Source: Ectocarpus siliculosus
Taxonomy: Eukaryota > Sar > Phaeophyceae > Ectocarpales > Ectocarpaceae
Length of the DNA stretch: 64,000 bases
NCBI GenBank assembly: GCA_000310025.1
Contig: FN649741.1
Location: 956,672-1,020,671, forward strand
Reading direction: 5' to 3'
The position numbers and the translations under genes are program-made. Position 1 is the first letter of the stretch, and every line of letters starts with the position of its first letter. Shown here piece after piece: positions 1 to 11,270 of this stretch. The notes under the pieces are model-generated. The model was not told the DNA's origin, did no database searches, and saw only the letters and a program-made list of their open reading frames with translations.

Positions 1-26
1 CCCCCCCCCCCCCCCCCCCCCCCCCC
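1..26. repeat. poly-C run at the window edge
   Basis: The first 26 bases are all C. Such a run at a sequence edge may be a scaffold-end artefact or a simple repeat. It carries no coding signal. Confidence 0.8.
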
Positions 27-168
27 TGTCTTGCGTCTTCAGCCTTGTCAGCGAACGGCCGTGTACTTGCTAGACGTGGCGTCACCCCGCTTCGTGTGCC
101 CGCGTTCTTCCCATCCTTTTGCCACGTTAGGAGCACCTTCTACCAAAAGAGAAACGTTCGAGCTGATC

Positions 169-3100
169 ATGGGCATCGAAATTGACATTTCCACCCGGCA
201 AAGCACGTGTTTCCCTGGAGATGTGATTCAAGGCACCGTGCGCCTGAACGTGACCGCGGTGAGTGGTCGTCTCTGCTTCCTCGGTACCATCTCTTCCCTG
301 ATTGTTGGGGTTGTAACTGCGAGGTGTGTTGAAAGCCCGGATTCGGAAAGAGATAGACATGATCGATTACAGACCTTCCGGGTTTGGATGAATCGGAACC
401 GAGTTGGGGAAAGGCGGTCTGTACTTCATTGATTCATCTCTGTCCTTAGGGCACATGGGGGCATTTGGATTCAGTGTTCGACAGATTCGACTCTTCAATT
501 CTCAAAAGTAAAGCACAAATCGGGATTCGGTTTCTTCCAGAAGACAGACCACCTTTCAGTCGTTTCACATGAGAGCTCTTGTCCGAAATTGGAATATTCG
601 AACTCTTCGCAGTTTCGAAAAGCTGCAGGTGAATTGCTGTACACCAGTAATTTGGTTTCGGAAATCATGGCAACACACCTCCGCCCTTACCGACGTTCTA
701 GGCCACCGCCCAAGGCGCAACCAGCATATCACGGTGGAGATACCCAGCGAGAGAGTATGGAAGTATCGTGTGGGTCCCTATGTGCCACCTCTCATTTGCT
801 TGCATGCCTTATAGCCCATGGAGTGCACGCTATCGTAAAATGTTTTGTCATGATATCCCCCAAATGAGGGAAGAATTGTCAGAACGTAGGTTCCACGAAC
901 TTTGTACGAAACGAAGTTTAAAGCAAGCCCCCAAACTCCAGTAGCTGCGTTTGTAGTGCGGCTCTTCCCGGCAGTAACACAAAGAAAGGCGACTTTTTCA
1001 CCACCTTTCCGCAGCTCGGATGCCTTACACAGCTCGTGGGATCGGTTTGCTCTGCTCGGGTTCCTCACGAAAGGGAGGGGATTCTCCAACGGCTTGATTC
1101 CATTGATCTACCCTGGACGCCACTTTTTTTTTGCAACCAACCCCCGAGCCAGTAGAAGAGTGGAAGCGGAACTATCGACGAGAATCACAAGGAAGCTTTT
1201 ACGCCACTTCTCAGCAGCTTGGTTGGTTTACAGCTTGTGGGCTGGCTATTGCCGTGAAGTATTTCGCACGGACTCACAATGTGTTTCTTTCGGTTTGCAC
1301 CCGCGCGGTCCCATCCTTGCCGCGTAGAGACGTATATCACTAGCGCAAGGCTCCATGGAGCTTTTTCTGATCGACATGGCCATGGAGTGAGCCTAGAGAG
1401 CAAAAATATCCCAATAAACACCCATCCACCAGTGACATGAGCTCAGACGGGTCTCTATATCGGAGTTTTACATTTCTAAATTTAATGTGGCCATCATTTC
1501 AACATGGTGATTTTCGAAATATACACGCCTCGTTCTCCGCGTAAAGAGAGGGGGAAAGTTCGAAATTCCTTCGAAATTTCCGAAGATAAGCATGGACTTC
1601 GTTTTGAGACCACGACCTCAACCCAGTGATTATTGTCCAAAGATAGTCGGCGCAAAGAAAACGTAGGCTCCAATTCCGTAGATATTCGTACCTCTACCCG
1701 TTCGGGCAAAACACACACCAGGTGCATTGCTGCGAATTCATTGCACGCTTCACACTTGCTGCCACGGACAACAGGCTGCCTTGACATTTGTACCTTTAAC
1801 TATTGTCTCTGTTGTCCTAACAGTGGCCACCGGTCATTGTTCTATACGGAAACAGGGCAGGCCAAAGCTCTAGCTATTGCTGTGCTGCTCAGATACCTGT
1901 TCTAAATCTGCCCCCCACGTGCGCACCTGCCAGAAGGATGCCGGATCGCCAGCGGGTTCGCTCGTGATACGGTTAGTCGGCCTGGCGAAGACTCGCGCCA
2001 TGTTCACAGCGACGGGAGTAGTCCCCACCGAAAGTGGCGCGGCTCCGTACACCTACCGTGACACGCTGAGCGAGGATGTCGAGTTCCTCGGGTACGACGT
2101 CCAGCTAGCAGATTTCGGTGGAAGGGCGGCCTCGGGAGAACACACCTACGACTTCTCCGTGACGCTCCCTCCGAGCTTGCCGGCGTCAATGAAGGTGTGA
2201 CGCAGAAGATCGAGTAACACGTCAACAATATCTCCGTCCGTCTTGTGCGTTTTTTTATGGCTCTAGCGGCGCCCCATGCTTCACCAGGAGTCCTTCGCAA
2301 ACCGGGTCTTGGTAGTGTTTCGATCCGCGATAACTGCTTCAGTCAACCACGTGTGAGGCATGTCGGTTACGAACCTTTGCAGGAACAAGGTGGGGGGGGG
2401 AGCTGCGCGATCGCTTACGGGTTCAGAGCACGCCTGCACCGCCCAGGGTTGCTCAACTTCGATGCCAAGGGAAAGGTGCAGCTGAAGGTGTTGGGCAAGC
2501 CGCAGGAGACCAGTGCCAGTTCGCCGGTAGTGGCGGGGCCAGAAGTAATGGCCGTGAAGAAGTGCTACTGCTTGCAGAGCGGAAGGTGAGTAGTTGCTCA
2601 GTGGTCGTTTCATTGTCAAGGTCATCGTCTCCGTGTCTCGCGCCTTAGCCGGGATGACTCTGAAGCCTCTGCAATAGGCAAGAACTGAAAATCAGTGCAG
2701 CCGCGACGGTTGGAGGCGCTGCCCGAGGTGTGCTTTCCTCTGCAATTTGGTGGTGTGTTCGACACCAGTTGCGTCGCTGAGTCTCGGTCGACAATGGACT
2801 TGGGTCACCGCCACGCCCGATGGCAGCACGGCGCTCCAACCAACTCGCACGAGTCGTGAGTGGGTCTTGACTTTCCTGCCAGGGAAGATGTTGGTGTAAA
2901 TCAGAAGTGCTGCCGCCAGCGTCTCCGGATCTCATCCCTCGTGCTTGCGTTCCTCCGCCCCCATCCCTCCGGCACCTTCGCCAGCATGAGCTTGGGCTTC
3001 CAGGCTGATCGCTCGGTGGTGGGGCTGAACGAATCGGTGGGTATCACAGTAGTGGCGCGGAACGACAGCTCGGTCGCCGTGAAAAATCTGCGCATCGAGC

Positions 3101-3597
3101 TCGTACAGGAGACGTCGTGGACCGCCAACGGCGCCGGTGACGTCAGCACGCGTGCCGTGAAATCTGTTGTCGTGCCCGGAGCCGAACTGGGGGCCGTTGA
3201 ATTCGGAGGCCAGCGAGGACGAAGCGCGGCTGCAATCGCGGACACGGCTCGGGCAGATCTCGAGAGTCAGCTCGCGTCTGGGGCCGGCACTCGCTACGAG
3301 CTCACGGTCCCCGCCGACACCTCGATCACCCTGAACTCAGAGACGATTCAGGTTAGGCATGTGTTGACCGTGAGGATCCAGGGACCGCGCTGCGTGGGAT
3401 GTCCTGACGTTTGGACGCCGTTGCACGTACAGCCCGGAACCTCCGGCGTGGTGCCGAAGGTACACGAGGAGACGAGCTCGCTCGCACCGTCTTCAACCGC
3501 CCGGCCCGTGACGGTGACGGTCCCGCCCAGCGCGGTCAAGCTGGCTTACAACCACGAACAGCCGCGAACGTCGGGTGCTGTCGGCAAATACTTCTAG
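169..3597 (+). CDS. arrestin-like protein A (alpha-arrestin fold), 4 exons
   Basis: Exons 169-258, 1934-2194, 2383-2585 and 2985-3597 join in phases 0, 0 and 2 to give about 388 residues. The start ATG at 169 opens MGIEIDISTRQSTCFPGDVI, a typical arrestin N-terminal strand (FPGD...G.V). Exon 2 holds LVIRLVG and ends in the LPPSLPASMK loop. Exon 3 has SCAIAYGFRARLHRPG, the arrestin Y.l.A.L strand. Exon 4 begins the C-terminal arrestin domain (SMSLGFQADRSVVG, VVARNDSS) and includes the PDVWTPLHVQ strand. Family members are cytosolic adaptors that link membrane cargo to trafficking or ubiquitin ligases. No PPxY ligase-binding motif is visible, so the partner is unknown. All donors are GT and all acceptors AG. 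The tandem paralog at 8040 shares every intron position, which supports this model. Intron 1 is long (1675 bp). The 5' UTR probably lies in 27-168. Confidence 0.85.
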
Positions 3598-6500
3598 TTG
3601 GCACCTTGTTTACAGTTTGATGTCGCGTTGCTGTTTACGTCCGCCGGCTGTGGCGGCGGGTTTGTGACAGCAGCGGTGGTGGGGCTAGCAGCTGGGCAGG
3701 TTGTTCCGCGTGAACGTTCTTTTGCATGAACAACGGGGGTCGTGATGGACATCCCGCTGTTCTGTAGTCGCTACTGGCAATGCGCATGGGTTGTCGAAGG
3801 AGCACGCGCGAGCCACGCATGGGACAGGGGCGTACAGAGGCACGCCAGTATAGGGTGTTTGGGTGGTAGCTGCAGTGTCGCCGATGCACGCAAACGGAAG
3901 CTCCCTGCGATATATAGTCAAATGTCTTTTCTGCGGACCAGAGCGGGACACTCGGGGGAGGGTTGATGTACGGGACCCGGATGGTTGGTTGGACCACCTC
4001 ATGTTGTGTTTCCGCTGGACTCAAAGGCTTGCAATCTAAGAATAGATGTAGGATGTAGATGCGCCGTCAAAACCGGTGTTCTCACTATCTCGTCCGGAGA
4101 GAGCCTTTCGTAAGGTCTTTCACCTCTCGCCGCAATAGACAGAAGCTGAAAAATTGCGGCGTAGTGTGGCGTCCTTTAATATTCGGGAGAGCGTTGTGCC
4201 CCCCCCCTAACCTATTTGCAGACTTGACGGGGTCGCCTAGGGCTGTATCGTGCTTATGCTTGTGACTTTTATTGAGTCCGGAGGAAGGAATGTAGTCTTG
4301 GGGCCGTGCACAAGGCTCTCACCCGTTTCGGTGCGTTTTACGGTGTACTACGGCGAGACAGCGTGAGATATCATGATTTAACCGGGAGTTGTTGGCAGTA
4401 GGTGTAGCGAGATGTTGGCCGAGCTGAAAGTGACCCATAAGACAGGAATTCCAACCATAGGATGTATAATCCTCTCCCTCGTTTGTTGTCATTCATTTTT
4501 TTTTGTCAAGTTCTGTTTTTTCCGAGTTGAATACGTCGTAGTTTATTGAAACGCGGCTTCCCTTTTGTGCATGCGTTCTGCGGGGGTGAGCCTGGCCGGC
4601 GAGGACCTGGCGTAACAAATCCCGGCATGGCTTGGGTGTGTGGAATAAGTTTCTTGTCTATATCTCCGGCGTTGGAACCAAGCATGCAGGTATCACCGGT
4701 GTCATCTCGATCTTGAGCCCGGGTTCAATTTTTCAAGTACCTGGTATTTAATTTCTTATATCTCGTCTGCCCGATATGTCGCTGGCGATGTCTGGCTGTC
4801 TGGGCCTTTTTTATGTATTTTCTCGGGGTTTGCTCTATTTTCGCGTTTGTGCTGATGTTTCTGGACCCCTCTTTGCTTTCGCTTTTGGTGTAGTGTATAC
4901 CCTGTTTGACCATTGAAGGCGTCCGCGTCAGTTGACAGGTACGGATGCTCAATGTTCGGAGCAGAGACCGGGCAGGGTTGTTGAAGGTGTAGAAAAAGCA
5001 AACTGATATTTACGAATATAATTCGAATTCCCATGGCATTTTTGTTGGGACGTGGAAAGTGTCGCGAAGAAACGGGCCCCTTTAAACGAGAGAAGGAATT
5101 GAGTTCTACCACTCTGTCGAGGTTTAATATTCACAGAATGTTGGCGTGCCAGAGAGAGAGATAGAGAGTAACGCAGAGACAACGAGAGGTGGACACATAG
5201 AAAGCTTCCAGGGGTTTGCCAGCCGAAAGAGCTGATGTTAGTTGGGGCCTTCCCCCCCCCTCCCCCCTTTCTTTATTCGAAGGTGCAGTAAACGAGAGGC
5301 CTGACTTCCGTAGCCGGTACAGTTGCATAGTGAGGCGGAGAAAATGGTAGGGAGCCATATGGAGACTTGCCCACCTGAGACTGCTGCGTGCAGTACGAAT
5401 AGTTGCCTTCATATGGAGGAAAGAGAACCCGCGGTGACTGTTTGGAGGGGACAGTACCTACCAGTTGTTGTTGGTCAGAGGGGTACAGACGCGATAGAAG
5501 GGGCACCAAACGGTATCTGCGGGAAACGTGGTCCGCCTGGTTGATAGACAATATTTATTTTCCCTCAACGTTTTATAACAAATAAGAACGAGGCCATTCG
5601 AAAGAAAGCAACAAAGGCAACGAGTTCTGTGTCTGGCGTGGATGTTGATCTATATCTCATGTTGTAAAGTGGTGGGCGGGACGGTATGCCGTTCAGGTAG
5701 GTCAATCTCATCCACGTTACCTGTACGGTCGTGCATACTCTACACTGAGAAGGAGATAAGTGCCGTCGTTAGTACCGCAGCAGAGTTCCGTGCAATGTGC
5801 GCGCAGTTTTGTTTTTTCGCCAAGGTTTTAGACAAGGAAAAACGTTTTCGGGGGTTGTGATGGACACCCGTGCGCGCTAACGCATATACATCCGTGTAGG
5901 TCCCTGTCGTCGATTCCCTTGAATTGAGGGAACTCGGCAGCACCGCTCGCAATGTGGCCGTAAAACTCGTAGGGTTAGTTAGCAAGCAGGTTTGGGGCAC
6001 CTTTTCGTGGTGGAAGAGAGACAAGAGGTTCAACAGTTTGGTCTTGTAAATCCATTTCCGAGAGAGCTGCTATGATTGCCAACTTTGAAACATAACAATT
6101 TTTTTTAGAGATAGTATGTCCTACTGTAAAGAGCAACGCATGGATGCTACCCTTGTGCGCCTGGCTGCGCCTGAGGGCTCTGCGTTCCGGTTTTATGTGG
6201 AACTTTGAGGTATCTTCCCGCACGCATCCGTGTCCATGTTCTGGTGGGGTGCGAACATGCCCTTCGCGCCTGTTCCTCCGTTTCTGTGGCCGCAGCCCGG
6301 CCGCCGAATATCGCCTAACCGCTGCAGCACAACAACAGTGTGTGGCAATCTGATGTCGCCTGCTTGTACAGTCACCAAGCATCCGCAGGGGATGAAGTAT
6401 AGGCAAGCTTCGGTGCCCCACCCGCAAGTCTTGCGTTCGCACCAGCAGGAGAGATGTGTGGCTTTGATTGTGCCGGAGCGGGCGGGCTCCAAAAAGTGTT

Positions 6501-7039
6501 TTCACGGCCTGAATGCTTTCCACCTCTTGCCGGCACGGGATGATGATGTGCATGGCATTGACGAGAGTCGAGCTGTCATAGCAAATATACATGCTGAACC
6601 TTCTGAAGACTCATTGCACATCGTGCTACCGAGCGTCCCAACTTGAAGTCTACGGCCACCCTCTGGCAAGTAAAAACGAAATACGCAAGGGATTCGGGGG
6701 AACTGAGACCCGGAAGGTACGTCCAAGTTCCTCCGAAACCGTTCAAAGAATCGTTTGCACGTACGACCCTTGGGCATTCCATTTCTCTGACACCCCCTCG
6801 AAATCTCTACGAAGACGCCCGTGAGCTCGAACGTATGTATTCTCCGGGTCTCAATACCCAGGACCCCCTTGCGCGTTCCCGCGCTCCATATCCATACCCC
6901 CCACTCCAAACCGCTGCAAATACGCCAATGAAAACTTCGAGTGGCTGGCAATACAATTGCTCCGCTCGCTTCCCCTCCTGCTCTTTCCTGCGATGGCTTG
7001 CCTCCTGAATACCCCCCCCCACGACACCACCGTCTACCA

Positions 7040-7177
7040 CAAGGTGTTACCTGTGATCAACATAGCATATGGATGGGGACAACAAATAGCTTTATTGTGC
7101 TATCGCAAGGTGTCTGCTGTGATAAACATAACATACGGACGGGGACAACAAATACCTTTAGACTGTTGTGCTATCGT
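7040..7177. repeat. direct tandem duplication, units of 66 and 72 bp
   Basis: The unit starting caaggtgt...ctgtgat.aacata.cata and ending gtgctatcg occurs twice in succession (7040-7105 and 7106-7177). The copies differ by a handful of substitutions and a 6-bp indel. Confidence 0.85.
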
Positions 7178-7479
7178 GACACACAGCAGAATAAGTGTGC
7201 AAAGCGAAATTTGTGGGCTACACCCTGCTACGTACCACTATTACTTTTGCTCATGTCTCCAATGCAATTAACTCCAACAACATATCAGTCCCGCTTCTTC
7301 GTAGAATTCTGTACGCTGGGAATGAATGCGTTCATCGTCTGAGATCCGTGTGTTTTCTTGTTTTCTTTACAGCTGTTGTTCTTACACAGCGGTTACTGCT
7401 GTATGCTCGGCGGAGGTGAGTCGCGATAGCCACAGGTGTGTGTGTGTCTTTTCTTGATTACCAGATAGATATTCGCCAT

Positions 7480-7521
7480 GAGATATCGGCGCCAGCACAC
7501 GAGATGTCGGCGCCAGCACAC
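7480..7521. repeat. 21-bp tandem repeat, two copies
   Basis: Two adjacent 21-mers, gagat(a/g)tcggcgccagcacac, differ at one base. They lie in the arrestin spacer. Confidence 0.85.
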
Positions 7522-8039
7522 ACCCATACACCCTGTTTTAGCCCGGGTCGGGACAAGTGCTGCAGTGCTGCGGAAAACAGAGTGCAAGGGAGTTCAAGGA
7601 GCAAGGAGTGCGGAGAGGGGAGCCGCGAGCCGCGGGCCGCGGAGCCGCTGGCAGGGAGAACCTGCTTTCCTGTCAGAATTGACCAATAAATGAGATTGAA
7701 TTCCCGAGAAAAAACGGTTCGGGAACGTCGCGCGGCGAAACCCACCTCCTCCATGATCCCATGGATCCATGATCCCATGTCCAGGGTTGTCTCTTGGCGA
7801 ATTTGGCGGTCGACGGAGACGAAAACACACGCAGAGACCGGCACGTGCGAGGTGAGGACCGTGCACCGGGAGGAAGGCAACTTGCTGGCCCTGGTGGAGA
7901 GAACGCTGCGTCGTTTCCAGTGACTGGCGGAGTCTCAGGCCGATCCTGGTTTGTGCGTTTGCAGCGCGTTGTTACGTTTTGACTCGAGAGGGTCTCCGTG
8001 GACTACTGTGTACATGTAGTATAAGAGCAAGTGGAAATC

Positions 8040-10427
8040 ATGGGCCCCATCAAGCTCAAAGTTTCCACTCTTCAGCACCAGTACTTCGCCGGGAGCGTGG
8101 TCAAAGGAAGTGTCGAAGTTCAGGTTTGCACGGTGAGTTTCTCAACACCAAGCGATTGCAACCACTTGTTGTCCAAAAGCGAAGTGCTGGGAACGATTTG
8201 GTCCCCTAGCAGGCTGGACAGTGAAAACCTTCGATCATCGCTTTTGTTGAAAAGCATGATGATTACAGGACGACCAGTTAGCTCTACTGGCTGTAGTCCA
8301 GTAACCATCGTGTTTTTGAACACGCGGCAGGAACGTGTTAATTAAGTCTACTTCGCCGACTGGTACAGTCCAGTGGTCATCGTGCTCTTCAACAGGCGAC
8401 AGGAAAGAACGTTGTGTTTTATCAAGTCTACTTCATCTGTTTTGATGGATGCTGACAAGTTGCACCTTCACATCTCTTACGACAAAATATATTACGTGGG
8501 TTTGGGGGGAAATACAATATTTTGAGCGAAAGAGGCAGGCCCCAGGACTTTCTACAAATACACGGTTGGTTGAGGCAAAAACAGAAGCTTCTTCAAAGAT
8601 GCAGAAAAACGTCGACGATATGTTATGCATGTATTTTGCTTTGAAAGCTTGTAAAATATTCTGGTACTATTTTCCCACCTCCATTGTCGGGCAGAAAAAC
8701 AACAAGGAATCTTCTGCGGATGAACTCAAGCTTCGACTGGTCGGTCACGTCAAAACAGCGGTTGATTACTCGACCGACAAAGGAGAAGAAACAAAGATGG
8801 CCCGCGAAGACAAGGAGATACTGTCCTACGATGTGCAGCTTGGATCGTTCGGTGGGAAGGCAGCCAGTGGGGTCCACAACTTTCTCTTCTCGGTCACCCT
8901 CCCTGCGGGCTTGCCTCCCTCGATGACGGTATCGCCCATTCTGACGGTAAGATTTGAATCACTCTGCGAAGCAACACCAACCTTTGTATTTCGACGCCGC
9001 ATCACTCTGGCCACGCACAGCAGTTACAGGCGTTGTTTTCGTTAAACCCAAGATTCCCTTGTGCATGCGGGATGTTTTCTTTATTGTATCGTTTTTAAAA
9101 AGGGACACGGCGGGGAGGGTAGCTGCTCCATTGAGTACGGTTTCGAAGCACACCTCCACCGCCCAGGACTTCTAAACTTTGATGTCAAGGACAACACAGC
9201 ACTGAAAGTGCTTGGTACACCACAGCCAGCCGGCGCCGCGCTGCCGGTGATGGCTGGGCCGGCAACACAGCCCGTTAAATTTTGTTGCTGTTTTAACCGC
9301 GGAAGGTTGGTGTGGTTGGATGATGTGATGGGCTTTATTGTAATTACGATATCTTTTTTTTGGGTGCAGGGGGCGTACGAGCTCAGGATGGATTAAGAAC
9401 TGATTTACGAGGTGGGACTATTGGGTCATACCCATCGGCGGATACCGTACAATGATAGCTTCTCTCGATGGGAAGTGGACTCCGATTTCTGTTGTTTGGC
9501 ATTCCGGTGCGTTCACCACCAATATCCTACAATGTGCCATTTTCAAGTTCTTGCTTCTCGAAGGGCTGCGTCATGCCCCCACTCCCTCTCCCCCCTTTCG
9601 TCGTTTCTTTTCGACACGCAAGCATGAGTATCGGCTTCCGCATGAACGCCTCGACGGTCGGGCCCGACGACTTCGTTTCGCTGGACGTGGTTGCGCGTAA
9701 CAACAGTAGTTCGAGGGTGAACCAGATGCTTATCGAACTCAAGCAGGAGACGAAGTGGAACGCCCATCGCCACCATGACAAGAGGACCCGAACTATTGCA
9801 TCCGTAGTGGTGCCGGCCTCAGAGCTTGGGGAACTGCAGTGGGCCGCAGGGCCAGGCACCGAGCGAGGGCAGAGTGTCGCGGTCGTGGAAAGCAACGCCC
9901 GCCAAGACCTCGAGCAACAACTCTCTGCCGGGAGGAGCACTAGAGTTGAGCTCAAAGTCCCCGGCAACGCTTTGCTGACCACCCAAGCTCCAAATATCAG
10001 CGTCAGCCACACAGTGGGCGTAGTGCTGGACACCCCGTGTTGTATCGGGGCCCCGGCTGTGTGGACGCCATTGTACTTACAGGTTGGAGCTGGAGGGACG
10101 GAAGTTCAGCCTGGGGGGGGCTCGGTCGTGCTGGCGCAGGCCGCGCCGTGCCCCTCTCCGCAAACTATGCCATATCCCGCGGGACCAACGCAGCCCTCGC
10201 CGTACCTCGCTCCGCAGACTCCGCAGTATTCTACTGGGCCATATGGCTCAGCGCAGACCGTACCGTACCCTACCCCGCAAGGTGCGACATATGGGGCCCC
10301 GCCTGAGGCTTCTCTCGGCTACACGCCAGGCATACAGTGCTACCCTACCCACCAGGCTGTCGCTGCGGTGAAGGTGGATGAAAATGGAAGAGTGATCCCT
10401 CGGGTGGTGCCTCATGGAGGAGGATGA
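8040..10427 (+). CDS. arrestin-like protein B with Pro/Tyr-rich tail, 4 exons
   Basis: Exons 8040-8132, 8695-8928, 9103-9305 and 9623-10427 give about 444 residues. The splice phases (0, 0, 2) match arrestin A exactly and exon 3 is 203 nt in both genes. Matching segments are FAGSVVKGSVEVQV (exon 1), LKLRLVGHVKT and LPAGLPPSMT (exon 2), SCSIEYGFEAHLHRPGLLNF (exon 3), then SMSIGFRMNASTVG and VVARNNSS (exon 4). After the last arrestin strand (GAPAVWTPLYLQVG) a tail of about 90 residues is rich in Pro, Tyr, Gln and Thr, with repeated PYP/PSPY/TPQ units. Arrestin A has no equivalent. alpha-Arrestins use PPxY motifs to recruit HECT ligases, but no exact PPxY is seen here. Probably a cytosolic trafficking adaptor. 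The tail may bind SH3- or WW-like partners, which is inference. Confidence 0.86.
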
Positions 10428-10730
10428 CGACGGCCGCCTGCCTTTCTTTTCAACCTTTTCTCTCGTCCGAACCTTCTGTATATGGCGTCGTTTCTCGGTA
10501 CAGTGGAGACAACAGTTCCTCACTGATCGGAATCCAGGGCTTTGTGTTTTCAGGGAGGTCTGCTGGTTTGGGAGTTGCTTGTCGCGTCGAGTTTGACCTG
10601 GTCCCACGCAGGAAAAAACGCTGAAGAGAGCCGCAGGGAAGAGAGGCGGGGTCCACCAATCGTAGAAAAGGGTGTGAAAACATTCTTCTTTTGTACGACG
10701 ACGGCGGCACTACGTAGGCTACCCGGCGAG
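10428..10730. other. spacer between convergent genes, nothing recognised
   Basis: This 303-bp interval lies between the stop of arrestin B and the stop of the minus-strand gene at 10731. It probably holds the two 3' UTRs. No repeat or RNA gene is evident. Confidence 0.5.
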
Positions 10731-11270
10731 CTATCCTGGAATGATCGTGAAGTCCTTGAACTGCCTTGCGCCCGGCATATTGTAATACGTATGTACTGTT
10801 AGTCTAGCACCTGAACTGGTCATATAGGTTCGCCTTTTCACAGTGTAACTGCCATCGCAGCCTACAACATTCCGGCACGAAACCTGGTATGTCGTCCCTA
10901 TGGGTGCCCATTCCAAATCGTTGCGTTGACGGCGTTTGGCACAGCCTTCGCGGATGGCAGTCTTACGGTAGAACTCGCTGCGGGCCCCCGGCGTCGAGAT
11001 TGCAGGCCCCTGCATGTGCAGGAACGTCCAACCATCGGGAAAACTGCTCGAGACCAAGGTGTTGAGACACACGCATGACAAACAAAAACCTGACCTCACC
11101 TTGTGTCGGTTCGAAAGAGGAGGCGGAGTGGAACCACGAGATCGTAGCGAGCACCAGCCCTCAAGAGCGAGTATTTTAGTGACATGACGTCTTGGTAAAT
11201 ACAGAAAGTAGGCCCTAAAAGAGCACCAAGCTCCAAGCACGGCGCCAGTGTCGACACAATGGTCGGCACG
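10731..11270 (-). CDS. 3' end of an unrecognised minus-strand gene, two exons seen
   Basis: The last exon, 11043-10731, encodes 103 residues ending RQFKDFTIIPG then stop. The preceding exon runs from 11100 up to about 11270 (its acceptor is unresolved) and ends in the donor ACAAG|GTGAGG. The pair would be joined across a 56-bp intron in consistent phase, giving ...LLFRTDT-SFPDGWTFLHMQGP. The last exon has three cysteines and a run of polar strands (YQVSCRNVVGCDGSYTVKRR), which would suit an extracytoplasmic domain. I do not recognise the family. The short intron is unusual beside the several-hundred-base introns elsewhere. The 5' part of the gene was not found. Confidence 0.35.
   Translation of the reverse strand, partial: RADHCVDTGAVLGAWCSFRAYFLYLPRRHVTKILALEGWCSLRSRGSTPPPLSNRHKVRSGFCLSCVCLNTLVSSSFPDGWTFLHMQGPAISTPGARSEFYRKTAIREGCAKRRQRNDLEWAPIGTTYQVSCRNVVGCDGSYTVKRRTYMTSSGARLTVHTYYNMPGARQFKDFTIIPG

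Larger units (their letters stand above)
3598..8039. other. 4.4-kb spacer between the arrestin paralogs, no supportable gene
   Basis: Open frames here are short, overlap on both strands and match no family I recognise. Two overlapping minus-strand frames at 5975-6951 (205 and 149 residues) are the longest, but they show no domain, hydrophobic pattern or convincing splice sites. The stretch holds two small tandem repeats (7040-7177 and 7480-7521) and presumably the 3' UTR of arrestin A and the promoter of arrestin B. Confidence 0.5.

Noticed and set aside
2677-2731. Possible extra exon in arrestin A (QELKISAAATVGG)
   Set aside because: Its end phase does not fit the final exon, while direct splicing 2585 to 2985 restores the reading frame and matches paralog B.
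5975-6951. Overlapping minus-strand frames of 205 and 149 residues
   Set aside because: No recognised domain, no consistent splice pair and comparable frames on the other strand. Likely chance in GC-rich DNA.
9361-9421. Possible extra exon in arrestin B after the acceptor-like ggtgcag
   Set aside because: It would bring a stop in either useful frame. Direct joining of exon 3 to 9623 gives perfect phase and matches arrestin A.
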